64,000 nucleotides of DNA from Hyposmocoma kahamanoa (taxonomy: Eukaryota; Arthropoda; Insecta; Lepidoptera; Cosmopterigidae), in contig NW_020653993.1 in the NCBI RefSeq assembly GCF_003589595.1, positions 6,347,353 to 6,411,352 on the forward strand, written 5' to 3'. The notes below the pieces were generated by a model, which was not told where the DNA came from, searched no databases, and saw only the letters and a program-made list of their open reading frames with translations. Shown one piece after another: positions 44,031-54,949 of the stretch; the first letter of the stretch is position 1, and each line of letters opens with the position of its first letter. Position numbers and translations under genes: made by a program.

Positions 44031-45285
44031 GCCCACTATAAGTTTCCGGAATGAATAAGAAAAAAATACTATAAATGGTCAGAAATGAATTTATTGTTTC
44101 TCAAAATATTCTCCGTTAGTTAATGCACTTTTTCATACGAATGAACCAATTTTGAAAACATTTCTGCCACTCCTATGTGACAAACTCTGAAACAAAAAAA
44201 TATTTTTCATACTCTTCGACAACCGCTTCAGGTGATGAAAATCGTTGACCGCGTAACTGGTTCTTAATTATTGGAAATAAATAAAAGTCACAAGATGCCA
44301 GGTCGGGACTGTATACGCGGGATGGCTCATAAGGTTAACGTTGTTCACCTCCAAAAATTCGTCTGTCTAGCCGTGTGAGAACTGGCATTATCATGGTGCA
44401 ACATGATACGGCGTTAACGATTATTTTTACGGAGTTTGTCAATAACTTCCGGCAAACAAATGGTCGTATCACTATTCATGGTACAGCGATTCTTCAAAGC
44501 AATAGTAGCCACGTGTCCAGTTTTATTAAAAAAAGAAACTATCATCCGCTTAGGGGCACTTTGCAAGCGCGCCACATTGGTTTCGGCTCATCTCGAAAAA
44601 CCGATACGCTCGATTGCTGCTTTGTTTTTGGAATCGTAACTACCGATCGTAAAAATCCATGTTTCGTCACCTGGTACTATGTCCCACACCAAATTTGACG
44701 CCCCTTCGTTGAATCTGGTAAGCATGGCATTGCACCAAGTGACGCGATCCGTTTTTTGAGCCTCAGCCAAATTGTGTGGGATCCACCGAGAGCACAGCTT
44801 TTTCACACCCAAATGTTTGTGTAGTATTGATTGTATTTGACTCATGCCTATGCCCAAAGATGCCCGAATCTCATGGTATGTTACATGCCTGTCTGTTTTG
44901 ATCATACGGCGTACAGCATCGATGTTTTTGTAGTTCACAGCAGTGGATGGGCGACCATCACGAAATTTGTCACTGAGATTCACACGACCGCGTTTGAATT
45001 CTGCAAACCAGCTTCATCGCCAAAACAAGTTTGAAGCCGAACGAAGCTCCGCTGAGCTGTTACATTACACTTAAAGTCGTAGAAAATCATACTACGAAAA
45101 TTTTCAAGAGTTAAATCCATGGTGATGTAGACAACCAATTTCTAAAACGACGCAACAATGTAAAAACAAGTGATAGTCAGATGAAACAAACTGTGTTCTA
45201 CAGCCAAAGAGTTCTATTTTCAAACGTTGTAAATACTTTTTAAATATTGTTTATGTAAGTGGCCAGTTCCGGAAACTTGAGTGCG
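44031..45285 (-). mobile_element. Inactive mariner transposon, near full length
   Basis: Similar ends containing AAGTTTCCGGAA lie at about 44045 and 45270 in inverted orientation. The transposase starts at ATG 45120 and has frameshifts. A 131-codon piece (44983-44588) has the second HTH (HVTYHEIRASLGIGMSQIQS), the WIPHNL motif and GDETWIF with the second catalytic Asp. The HTH and WIPHNLxxAQK motifs fit the cecropia-type mariners (inference). Confidence 0.8.
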
Positions 45286-45344
45286 CCCTATGTATTCCAT
45301 AACACAAACAGTATAAATATTAATATGCGTTGTTGTCTAATATT

Positions 45345-45425
45345 TTTACTTCTTGGCGGCAGAATTACGTACAGTGACAGTACTTTCCTGGACGAACTCT
45401 TTTACAAAGAGCTCTACTCTTACTA
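45345..45425 (+). repeat. 250-bp dispersed repeat, 3' end only
   Basis: CTTCTTGGCGGCAGAATTAC to TTACAAAGAGCTCTACTC. Confidence 0.6.
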
Positions 45426-45429
45426 AATC

Positions 45430-46620
45430 AAAAAGCTTTTACAGTGCACACAAATGCAAATGTAGTATACAATGTCAATTTACTATTGGTCGAGCGCCTT
45501 CGATTTGTACAGAAAAACATACATCTCTCCAAAGTGAGACAAGTGGTCACGAACGACTGCGAGTTGCGATAAGCCACCCCAAATGATATACACTATATAC
45601 ATTGGCGCTCGCCTTCACTCGGTCAGCTAGGAGAGTGACACCGAACGATGGCAAGGCAAGGCAAAATACGTGGATAGTTGGCGTTCACCCGGCAACGTTG
45701 GACCATCATGTCACTGTATTGTAGGCTTTAGAAAATACTAATTTTTAGTAGTTAGAGTGGTCACTGGGAAAAAATCGGAAACGAGTGGATAATTTTATTT
45801 TCAAGAACTAAGAATGCCTAGTAAATGAGTCTTGTTTAATCTAAATTAACTATAAAATTATTTACCCATAACCTAACTAACCTAACCTAACCTAATGATA
45901 GAATTGCATTATCATATAATCTAATTACATTCAAAGTACTGTTAAGTTTTGACTCTTCAAAATGCATGCGAACAAATGAAGATGATCTTTGATCCTATAT
46001 TTATATTCGGCAGTCATAGATTTCCAACCATCCTTTCTTTCTTGTTTCATTTGTAGGTTAACGTGAAATAATAAATTGAATAATAATAAAATAATAAAAA
46101 TCTCGGAGTGGATTGTTTTAATAACAGACTATCGATAATATGTATGCTTACAAGAACAACACTGTCTCAAAATAATCGTTAACAACAATCATCAAAATAT
46201 TCAAACAAACAGGCAATCTGAAGTAACCAAAGCAAAATCTGGCAAGATTTATGGATAAACAACTTAAATAAGTCTAATTACATGTGATATTTGGGTTATT
46301 GTGTGATTTATAACCAGAAAAATAACACATGCCTGTGCAATGTAACATTCGGTTGATTTTCGCTTTTGATAATGCCACCTCCCTTAGTGGTGCAGCGACG
46401 CATTTTTGTGAATACCTAATTGTTCTCACAGTCAATATTTTTGTCCATTTTATTACAATTCTTGCGAATAATTCAATAAAACACTTGGTAAAACATTTGT
46501 TTTGATATTTGATGTACTTCCCTTTGACAACGGTATTACGTACTGCGAAATGGACACGGTTGACATTTAAGATGACGTAACGTATTTTCGATTCCCATCA
46601 GAGAAGTCAAAGTAAAGAGA
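45430..46620. other. Unassigned intergenic DNA
   Basis: No exon or repeat that I can classify. A short CCTAACCTAACCTAA tract occurs at 45876-45896. Confidence 0.35.
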
Positions 46621-46929
46621 ACGGACACTCTCCGCCCCTCCCTAGTTTTAGATACCACACCACGCCCCGCACATTGCCGGTCACATTGACTGAACGACAA
46701 CAAGGCTGCCGGCGAGCCGTTTTTGTGCGAAGACGGCTTTGATATTTAATAAAGTTTTCATTTATTCATTACGAAACATGAACGTTAATATGAAACATCA
46801 TTTTACTTTACTATTTATAATGGTAGTGAATTGTGCTGTGTACAGCTGTAATTTATTAATGTAATTCATTTTCCGAAAGATGAAACGAAGTAAGTAAAAA
46901 AACTTGTGTCTGAGACTCATTCATTTATT

Positions 46930-47156
46930 TCGAGTTCTTAGGTTTTCGCGATTGTTATATATAGGAACTTTACAGGTTCCATGGTCACGGTTGACTGAGG
47001 TGGTACAGTCTTCAACCAGTTACTCAACTCAACTTCTTCATTGTACCACCTCAGTCAACCGTGACCATGGAACCTGTAAAGGGCCCGAAACGTCGGTTTG
47101 ATTGAAAAAACAAACATACGCGATTTAAATCCGGAAAAACCGTTTCATTTCCTATG
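46930..47156. mobile_element. Foldback Penelope-tail insertion with 13-bp target duplication
   Basis: Flanked by TCATTCATTTATT at 46917-46929 and 47157-47169. Inside, the arms CTTTACAGGTTCCATGGTCA and their reverse complement lie around a short AT-rich loop at about 47020-47040, so the insert would form a hairpin. Confidence 0.75.
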
Positions 47157-47380
47157 TCATTCATTTATTGTTTTCTTCAATTATGTACTGCAGAGTAATA
47201 TATGTATGTATAAAAAATACAGATTTATTATATCAATCTATTGAGGCTCCATGACTTCGTGAGCGTAGACAAGGGTTCTCGAATTTTCAATTCATTTTGC
47301 CGATAAATATTACGTTAGTAGCGAATATACCTAATTAATGATGATCAACTTGGACACGCAATTTCAAATACCTTGGTTTA

Positions 47381-47590
47381 AACTGCCTCTGTGGCCGAAC
47401 GGTTACCATACCGGACTGCCACGCAGAGGTCCCAGGTTCGATTCGCGGGCCGGGAGAAATAGTTGTATGGCCTTCAATTATTTCTCTCGTGAGTTTGGGT
47501 GTAATTTGTGGTTGTCTATGTGTGTGTCCATGGCACCCGCGACACAGGGTTTCCCTAGTGCGGGGCTATGTTGAGTGTGTGCCTTATTAT
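47381..47590 (+). mobile_element. tRNA-derived SINE, family 1
   Basis: Complete copy inserted in the inverted THAP-type segment; tail TTATTATTTATTA. Confidence 0.8.
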
Positions 47591-47763
47591 TTATTACCTT
47601 ATTTAAAGGTATGTACGTACCCAAAATATAACATTTTAAGTGCTTTTAATATATTTTTTAAATAAATCTTCAATATTACTCTAGTTAGTGAATTAATGAA
47701 AAATATGATATTATATCGATATAAATAGACATGTGTAATTATTAGGATTCTGGATTATATTAA

Positions 47764-47773
47764 NNNNNNNNNN
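47764..47773. other. Assembly gap (10 N)
   Basis: Lies at the end of the inverted THAP-type segment. Ten N suggests a fixed placeholder size. Confidence 0.9.
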
Positions 47774-47899
47774 GGTTTTACCCTATGGGTAATTACATAA
47801 GGTCTTAAAATATAACATTGGTTTGTGCTCTATTGGTGTACAATATTATATAAATGTCACAGAATAAAATTAAATTACATACACAATATGAAAAAAAAA

Positions 47900-48840
47900 A
47901 AACATTCATAAACGTGTGTGACACGTTTATTCACCAAATTTGTCATTGTCGTCAAAAAACTCTTGTACACTATAATAAAGCTTAGTACTTAACCATTTAG
48001 TAAGAGCATTTTTAAATTTTATGTACTCTAATCTTTTAAATTCATTCGGAATACTGTTGTATTATATAAATGCTAAGGTATGATTGACCGAGTAAACCAT
48101 TCTATGCTCATGTCTTAAACTTCTATTGTCCCTTTTAGCTGCGATTTCATAATATGACGAATGTTTCGGGACAAATGCAGCAACCTCCTTAATGTACAAC
48201 ACGGTAAAGGTAGGATTATGCACTTGTCGAAAAATGGCTTACACGAATCCATTTGAGATCAACCGCAAGTGATACGCACACAGCGTTTTTGTATCTTAAA
48301 TACCTGCATAAACTCTACTGCATTTCCCCAAACAATTATACCGTAATTTATAACTGCACATAACCAAAATAAGCTGTTAAGGCCGCATCCACAGACGCAT
48401 TCTGTACTAATTTTCTCAATGGGTACATAAACCGTGACAATTTGTTACGCAAGTTCTCACATGGACTTTCCAGTTTCAATTGCTGTCAAGGATAAGACCC
48501 AAACATTTTGTGTGTTTAACTTGTTCTATATTAACAAGATTAAACGAGATGTTTAACTCTATCGGTAGTCTTTTAGACGAGTGAAATTGCATGATGTTAG
48601 TTTTTGTTAGGTTTATACTGAGACCATTTCCATTCATCCATCCTATGATGTCAATTATAGTTTTATTAATATCACGTTCGTATTGCACTTTGTCTTCACA
48701 CTTTATAACAGCAGTGCTATCGTCTGCAAATAATACCATTTGTTTACTAATATATCTTGGAAGATCAATTATGTAAAACAGAAAGAGAAGCCAACCCGGG
48801 GGATGCCTCTATTATTCTTCCTGTAGGCGGATCTACTAAT
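47900..48840 (-). mobile_element. Degenerate non-LTR retrotransposon reverse transcriptase
   Basis: The frame at 48739-48476 reads MVLFADDSTAVIK, the RT FADD box, followed by GWMNGNGLSINLTKTNIMQF (motif D region) and HTKCLGLILDS. Upstream, GIPRGLASLSVL fits the PQG...L motif after a frameshift. Further along, NYGIIVWGNAVE and IQKRCVR fit the RT C-terminus in another frame. Confidence 0.7.
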
Positions 48841-49671
48841 TGCGTATCTTAAGTTTCTACTACTTTGTGTATGACACAATCTAAGACATGCTTACGAATG
48901 AACATAATGTGCAATCTGACAAACAAACCACATATGCAGATAGAGAAATAACTTTTCTTGGTGGTGGTGGGTCAATAAACCTACAATATTTTTGAACGCC
49001 CTGCGTGTTACATCCTCAAAAGATTATACAAAATTCTCGCAGGGAGCCGGTAATCGCTTACAACATTGCCATCAGTAAGCGATACCAAGAAACTGCGATT
49101 CCTTTGACGTCGTCTCTCTACTACATCTTCACGTATTTCTTGTCCGAGCGCCTCCACAACTAATAGTATTCACGATTTTTTTACACAAACGATGTATAAA
49201 CGATACAGCTTGAGCTACCGTTGGTTTTATGTCAGTTCTAAGATGACAATAATGTCAAAATACGACATGGAAGCTCTCATTTGGCGTTTCGGAGTAAGGT
49301 ATCCGCAACTACTTGTGTCAAAATCCTTTCAAAATGGCTTTTCGTAGTAGCTCTATCAAAATCCGATGTCGAACACCCAGATAAATCAAGCGTTTCATTC
49401 CGCAATCGTTCCACAATCGGGCACGTAACGCGTTTCATAGTAAGAAATTATTAAAACGAAGGACGTACCTACGCAGTTACGTGTATCGGATTTTACTTTT
49501 GGGAGTAGACGCCCTGGTCCGTTTAGACGGAACTTAGCCGGGATATAATACGTGTAATGTAATAAAAGATTGTTAATGAAAAGAGCTTTGGTGTATTGAA
49601 AGATTAGCAGCTCCACTTTGTTTTTAGGTGAAGCGTCTTGAGGTTAAGAAGAATTTTTCTGTGATTATAAT
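48841..49671. other. Unassigned DNA
   Basis: Follows the LINE remnant; contains scattered retroelement-like debris but no readable frame. Confidence 0.3.
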
Positions 49672-49900
49672 CTCAGTACAGAGTACTAAAAAAAACTGAC
49701 CTCAAAAGCCATTCATCCCCTAGTTTGCAGTCGTCAAATTTAAATGGGACCACTTCTGAGGTACCCTCTTTCCAACAAAAAAGAATCATCGAAATCGGTT
49801 CACAAATGTCAGAGTTATCGCATAACATACATACAAAAAAGACCATATAGTCCAATTGAGAACCTATGAGAACCTATTATATACCTACACACACAAACAC
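49672..49900 (+). repeat. AGTACTAAAAAAACCGACCTC dispersed repeat, internally deleted
   Basis: Has both ends (CAGTACAGAGTACTAAAAAA and CATACATACAAAAAAGACC) but lacks the middle. Confidence 0.65.
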
Positions 49901-50389
49901 ACACCTTTAAGGAAATAATCCATTCATCTCCTTACGCACACATATACAACTTTTACCTTTTCTTTCCGGTTACCTTGTCCCCGTTTTATGGCTTATATAA
50001 GAAATTATTCACCTGTATGTTACCTTACATTCTAACTCCATGTTGATTCTCTATTCTGATTTTTTACCGGCCTTAGGATCTGACAGAATCATCAGCGTCG
50101 TACTTCAATTGAACTGCGGCTTAATGGTGAGTCAGGTCATTTTTGCTGACACAGTATACTCAACTCTACACCTGACACAATTTAACACTCCAGACCATGC
50201 CCGCAAACTTAGACTAGCCTTTTTCTTTATGATTCCCATTGTACCTATGTCATAAGCTTGTTTGTAATGTACTGTGATTCAGCAAATAAAAGAGTTATCT
50301 AGCATCTATTGCTTGGTGATGGTTTCAAATCATGAGTTCTTATCTTCTACTACAATTTTTTTATTCGTGTACTTGGAAAGCTTAAGTGG

Positions 50390-50590
50390 CAATGGGCGGA
50401 GCACAGGTAGCTGATGAGGCCAAAGTGGCGATCGCGTATATGATGGACTAATGACCTGGTGAAGGTGGTGAGAATCCACTGGATGCAAGTAGCTAAAGAC
50501 TGGCCATTGTGGCAATCTTTGGGAGAGGCCTGTCCAGCATTAGACGTCTTTTGGCTGGAATGAAGATGATGTTTATGATGATGATGGCTT
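50390..50590 (+). mobile_element. LINE 3' end with GATGAT tail
   Basis: The stretch GGGAGAGGCCTGTCCAGCAT, then GACGTCTTTTGGCTG and an ATGATGATG tail, is a familiar 3' end of lepidopteran LINEs. No open frame remains. Confidence 0.55.
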
Positions 50591-50783
50591 GGAAATTTTA
50601 CAGAGTCGCCTGTATGAGAATTGCAGACGTGGCGAGATAAATAACTAGAAACAATCTAGGTTAAGCACTGTAAACTATAGATTTATTTATGATGCGGGGT
50701 TCGGCATACATTTTTCACCTTCTGCTAGATTCTTTTTTATGGGATAAGTGAAAAATAATTGTAATTCTTCGGCGACTCCATTC

Positions 50784-51257
50784 CTATGCATCTTCCAGCG
50801 CCTTATCGCAAGATATATCGCACTGCTGTTTCATTTCCTTTCTAAAATTGGCCTCACATTGCAATTCTTTACAAGTTTCTCTGTAAGCGAGTCTGCAAGC
50901 TTTTTGGCAGAATTTAAAATTCTTGTGACATTTGCCAAGGTATCTCAAATTAGGTTTGATAGGATATTTAGTAATTTTGTTGAAAATATTTCTCAAATTT
51001 CTACTAGGTGTTAGATGTAAAGGCGATATTGCAATTGCACTGTCAAAAGTTTTATCAGAATCTCGAAACTCCTGTTCCTCAGAAGATTGATTAGTACGGT
51101 CGTTATTGTAAACTGCGTCTATAACCCCATTAGATATTGAATTCCATTCAACGGTTATATTCTTCACTGTTTCCGTTTTCATGATAACATTTTGACTTTT
51201 AGATAGTCCTTGATGAAAAATTCCAAATAAAATCTCTAAAGCTACGATCGAATACAT
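50784..51257 (-). CDS. Secreted seven-Cys protein E, apparently intronless
   Basis: ATG at 51257 begins MYSIVALEILFGIFHQG, a short signal-peptide-like leader, and the frame continues 157 residues to TAG-independent stop at 50784. The frame stays open further upstream, but only with GTG, and the nearest upstream ATG is followed by a stop within three codons, so 51257 is chosen. The mature chain has an Asn/Ser/Glu-rich spacer and then, at its C-terminal end, the domain: C-x6-C-x3-C-x7-C-x4-C-x11-C-x3-C. Unlike A, B and D, no leader intron is needed. It sits about 11 kb from the next cluster member, with LINE and mariner debris between. Confidence 0.7.
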   Translation of the reverse strand: MYSIVALEILFGIFHQGLSKSQNVIMKTETVKNITVEWNSISNGVIDAVYNNDRTNQSSEEQEFRDSDKTFDSAIAISPLHLTPSRNLRNIFNKITKYPIKPNLRYLGKCHKNFKFCQKACRLAYRETCKELQCEANFRKEMKQQCDISCDKALEDA

Positions 51258-52149
51258 ACCGATTAAGAAACAGACAGCTATAATGCAAAAAAGGTTTGTA
51301 ATTAACAATTCAGTTAATATAGTCTTTGTTAGTTCCACATTATGATAGATAAATGGGATCCGATTAAGTCTCGTTTTACGGTAAAGAAGAGGTAATTATT
51401 ACGCTGCCATTACTTCAAAGGCAGTTAACAAATTGCAAGATGTAGTGCCAAACGGGCGACACGAAGGCTGGCAATTACGATGGTCATACAAAGGCCTAAT
51501 GCCGCAAGAATTTTACGCAACGCTGCTTCGAGAATATAAATAATTTCACCCATTTAATATAATATTTACTGTAATAATAATAATAATTTTTGTTGAGTTA
51601 TTACAATGGCAGCCCTCAACGACATCATCCGCCGGGCCTTAAGACGCTGACAGGCGTCGATGACCTTGAGCGATAACGCGCCTACTATAATTTCTCCAAT
51701 ATGATAGATGGACCTTCCGCTTGATTTAACATAATATTGATTGCCGCTAACAGATGGCGTTGTACTTAAAATACACATATCCTATCAAACCAAAAAATAT
51801 CAAAGCACATAAGAACTGGACATGTCATACAAACAAGAAACAACCCACACCTCGAGTGAAATTGAGTTATGTATTTAGGTAGAACACCAGACGTGTCCTT
51901 TACCCGCTCATAAAAGATCCTGGCAACATACCAAGCCAAAACGGAGAAAATAAAAGTCTTTCAGGGCACCAACCCGCTTATTCTCATACATTAATGCAAA
52001 TGTTTATAAACGTTTCTTCTACAGGCTGTAAGTGAATGTAACAAAAAAAAAACAAAATAATGATGCTGACGTCGATAAACGTTGTCATCTATAAGCCGTC
52101 CGCCGACATTGCGCGTGTATGCCAGCGATTAGTGTTGCTTAACGTAAGA

Positions 52150-52240
52150 TCAAGACGAGACTAACCCCAGTCTTGGTCTTGATCTCGCGTCGGTACACCT
52201 GGTCTAGGTCTTGGTCTTGGTCTCGGTCTCGGTCTTGCTG
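52150..52240. repeat. GGTCTT/GGTCTC hexamer repeat
   Basis: Degenerate GGTCTTGGTCTCGGTCTC array beside an inverted GATCAAGACGAGAC. Confidence 0.75.
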
Positions 52241-52559
52241 CAAGAGTCTCATAACTGTTGCAAGTCTTGCAATTGCAATATACAACGACGAATATCGTAA
52301 TCCGCAGGATACCATAATGTTTGACGATGATCGGTATCTTAAAAAGTCATTAATAACAATAATTCTTAAATAACAAACAACATAAAAACTTTAAACCATT
52401 AAAAAGATGAGTGAAGAGAGTATAAAAAAATGTTACGCATTTGCACAGAATTCAGTTCAATTTTTGTTCTGTCAACAGCAGAAACACATACCAAAAATTA
52501 TAAATTTATCTAATTGATATTGAACTCTATGGGTTTGCGTTTATTTTGAATATCCATTG

Positions 52560-53300
52560 AGGAAATTTTACGTTTTGGAATAAGCTGTTGTCCGTATGTA
52601 AGCGAGGCATGGAAAATTGTAAAAAAAATTTATGGCATTCACCTTCAAAAATTCATTTGTCTGTCTGGCAGTGTGAGAACTGACATTATCGTGATATCGT
52701 TTATGGTTATTTTTACGGAGTTTGTCAATAACTTCCGGCAAACAAATGGTCGTGTACCAATGACTATTCACGGTACAACGATTCTCCAAAGCAACAGTAG
52801 CCACGTGTCCAGTTTTATTAAAAAAAGAAGCAATCATCAGCTTAGAAGCACTTTGCATGCGCGCCACTTTGGTTGGATTCGGCTTATCTCGAAAGATCCA
52901 TACGCTCGATTACTGCTTTGTTTTGGGATCGTAACTATAAATCCATGTTTCGTCACTTGTTACTATGAACCACACCAAATTTGACGCCCCTTCGTTGAAT
53001 CTGGTAAGCATGGCATTGCACCAAGTGACGCGATCCGTTTTTTGAGTGTCAGTCAAATTGTGTGGGATCCACCGAGAGCACAGCTTTTTCACACCCAAAT
53101 GTTTGTGTAGTATTGATTGTATTTGACTCATGCCTATGCCTAAAGATACCCGAATCTCATGGTATGTTACATGCCTGTCTGTTTTGATCATACGGCGCAC
53201 AGCATCGATGTTTTTGTTGTTCACAGCAGTGGACGAATCCAGACCATCACGAAATTCGTCACTGAGATTCGCACGACCGCGTTTGAATTCTTTTATTCAA
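52560..53300 (-). mobile_element. Truncated second mariner copy
   Basis: Two frames (53224-52910 and 52867-52568) give the same HTH, WIPHNL and SDETWIY motifs as copy 1 and a C-terminal part with HDNVSSHTA, where the third catalytic Asp lies. The first acidic box reads SDE in place of GDE. Both ends appear truncated. Confidence 0.75.
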
Positions 53301-54003
53301 TTATAGACAGTAATATTCACTGAGAATACGAGTGCACTAGTATTTTTTCAAAATATGGTTCGATTTTTTTTTCAATCATGAAAATAAGTTTCAGACACAG
53401 ATTGTGGACGCGTCACCAAAATTAGAAATCAGTACTAAAAAATTATAAATGTACACACGCCAGCACATCAAGCTACATACAGACGTATCTTGTTTAGTTG
53501 GACTGGAGGCGATTTTCGAACAAAAATGTGTAGTCTGATGTGCCGTTGTCCGTACTATAGCGTCAACGTAGAAATTATTCTTTAGTGGCTCCAGGTGAAG
53601 ATTTGGGTATACTTGACTATTAAAATAAAAAATCTAAAATATTACATATCTATTTTGGCAACTTATACTACGACTTTCGATCACGCCGCGTAAAAATCGC
53701 AGCTGGGAAAATCACTCATTTACGTTTCAGTGAGGGTCAGAAAGAGACTGTTTTATTTAAATATTTGATGCCTTGTTGAATCGATCTGCTTTGAAATCGC
53801 CTTGAAACAAATCGATACATACGTTTAAATTTGAATCGATCTTCATTAAAATCAAATTGCAAAGTGCGTCCCTACTTCAGCACTTTTAATTTGAAGACAC
53901 CCTAAATATAATAAAAAATTAATTTAGAATGCGTGTTGTCATTTGTAAGTTAAGAACCAAGACAATATGTATGCAATAGTAACACGTGTGTGTTACTTGC
54001 AAG

Positions 54004-54222
54004 CAGTGTTGGGCGTTAATCCCAAAAGGGCCCGGTTGGAGGCCCCGGTTGAAGGCCACGGTTGGGGGCCCGGTTGGGGCCCCCGGTTAGGGCCCCGGTT
54101 GGGAGCCCGGTTGCGGTTCTCGCAATTAACAATTGATCAATCGTTAATTGCTGTTTCGCAATTGACAATTAATCAATTGTCAATCTTTAATTGCCAGAAC
54201 AATTAAATTTTGCCCAACACTG
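54004..54222. mobile_element. hAT-like MITE with 8-bp target duplication
   Basis: The ends are CAGTGTTGGGC and GCCCAACACTG. Perfect direct repeats CTTGCAAG flank it (53996-54003 and 54223-54230). An 8-bp duplication and CAGTG ends fit the hAT superfamily. The interior has a short GGCCCGGTTGG array and AATTGACAATT palindromes. Confidence 0.85.
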
Positions 54223-54949
54223 CTTGCAAGGATTTTACGTGATGATTGACTACTGTCCTCAGTAAAAAATATTTCTAGTTTTCAATTGAAAGGTGATTAA
54301 ACGGAGAAACAACACAATGGAATGTAAATAGTGAGTATTTAAACGTGTCTTTGTTCACTTACAAATGACGTCACGTGGCTTACCTATTATTTACATAACA
54401 GATTGAAAATATAACAATTTTCAGATTTCAGTTTTTGATTTCAAAATGCAAATCATCATTATTTCACAAATATATTGATTCAACAGTCGTTTTTATTATA
54501 GAAAAATTCTTTTTAACCACATTTAATTTTTTTTCTGATCACTGGCAACGCAGTCGTGGTTAATATTAATTGTGTAATGTTTATTGTTTATATGAGCGGT
54601 AATTCATTACCGGTCATATAAACAATAAATTATATATATGCATATTGAAAGACTCAAGACTATATAGATTTTTTCCTTTTTTTATTGTTTTTGTTATAAT
54701 CGATAATATTTCTGGATCCGCCGTTGTTATTGTTGTAATTAATAAGCACTCTATCATTGACATAGCGCAATTTATGTAATGGGTCCCTAATTCCAGATCG
54801 TTGCTTTTAAAACCCCTCTGCAGCCGCCATCAATTAGCTCTCTCCTTTATATAGGTGATAATGTGATTAATTCGTAGGTGATTATATGAAAAACGTTTTA
54901 CAGATTGATATTCTAATTTTAAATATTCAGAATGTGTATTTCGTCCACT

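Larger units (their letters stand above)
46630..47763 (+). repeat. Inverted segment copy 2, interrupted by two later insertions
   Basis: This copy matches 21685-22375 in reverse. It keeps the ATG and MVVNCAVYSC at 46819 but has lost most of the THAP exon to a deletion. A Penelope-derived foldback (46930-47156) and a SINE (47381-47590) have been inserted into it. It ends at the 10-N gap. Confidence 0.6.

Noticed and set aside
45872..45896. CCTAACCTAACCTAA tract resembling the insect TTAGG telomere repeat
   Set aside because: Only three to four imperfect units, with none of the surrounding degenerate repeats expected at a chromosome end.
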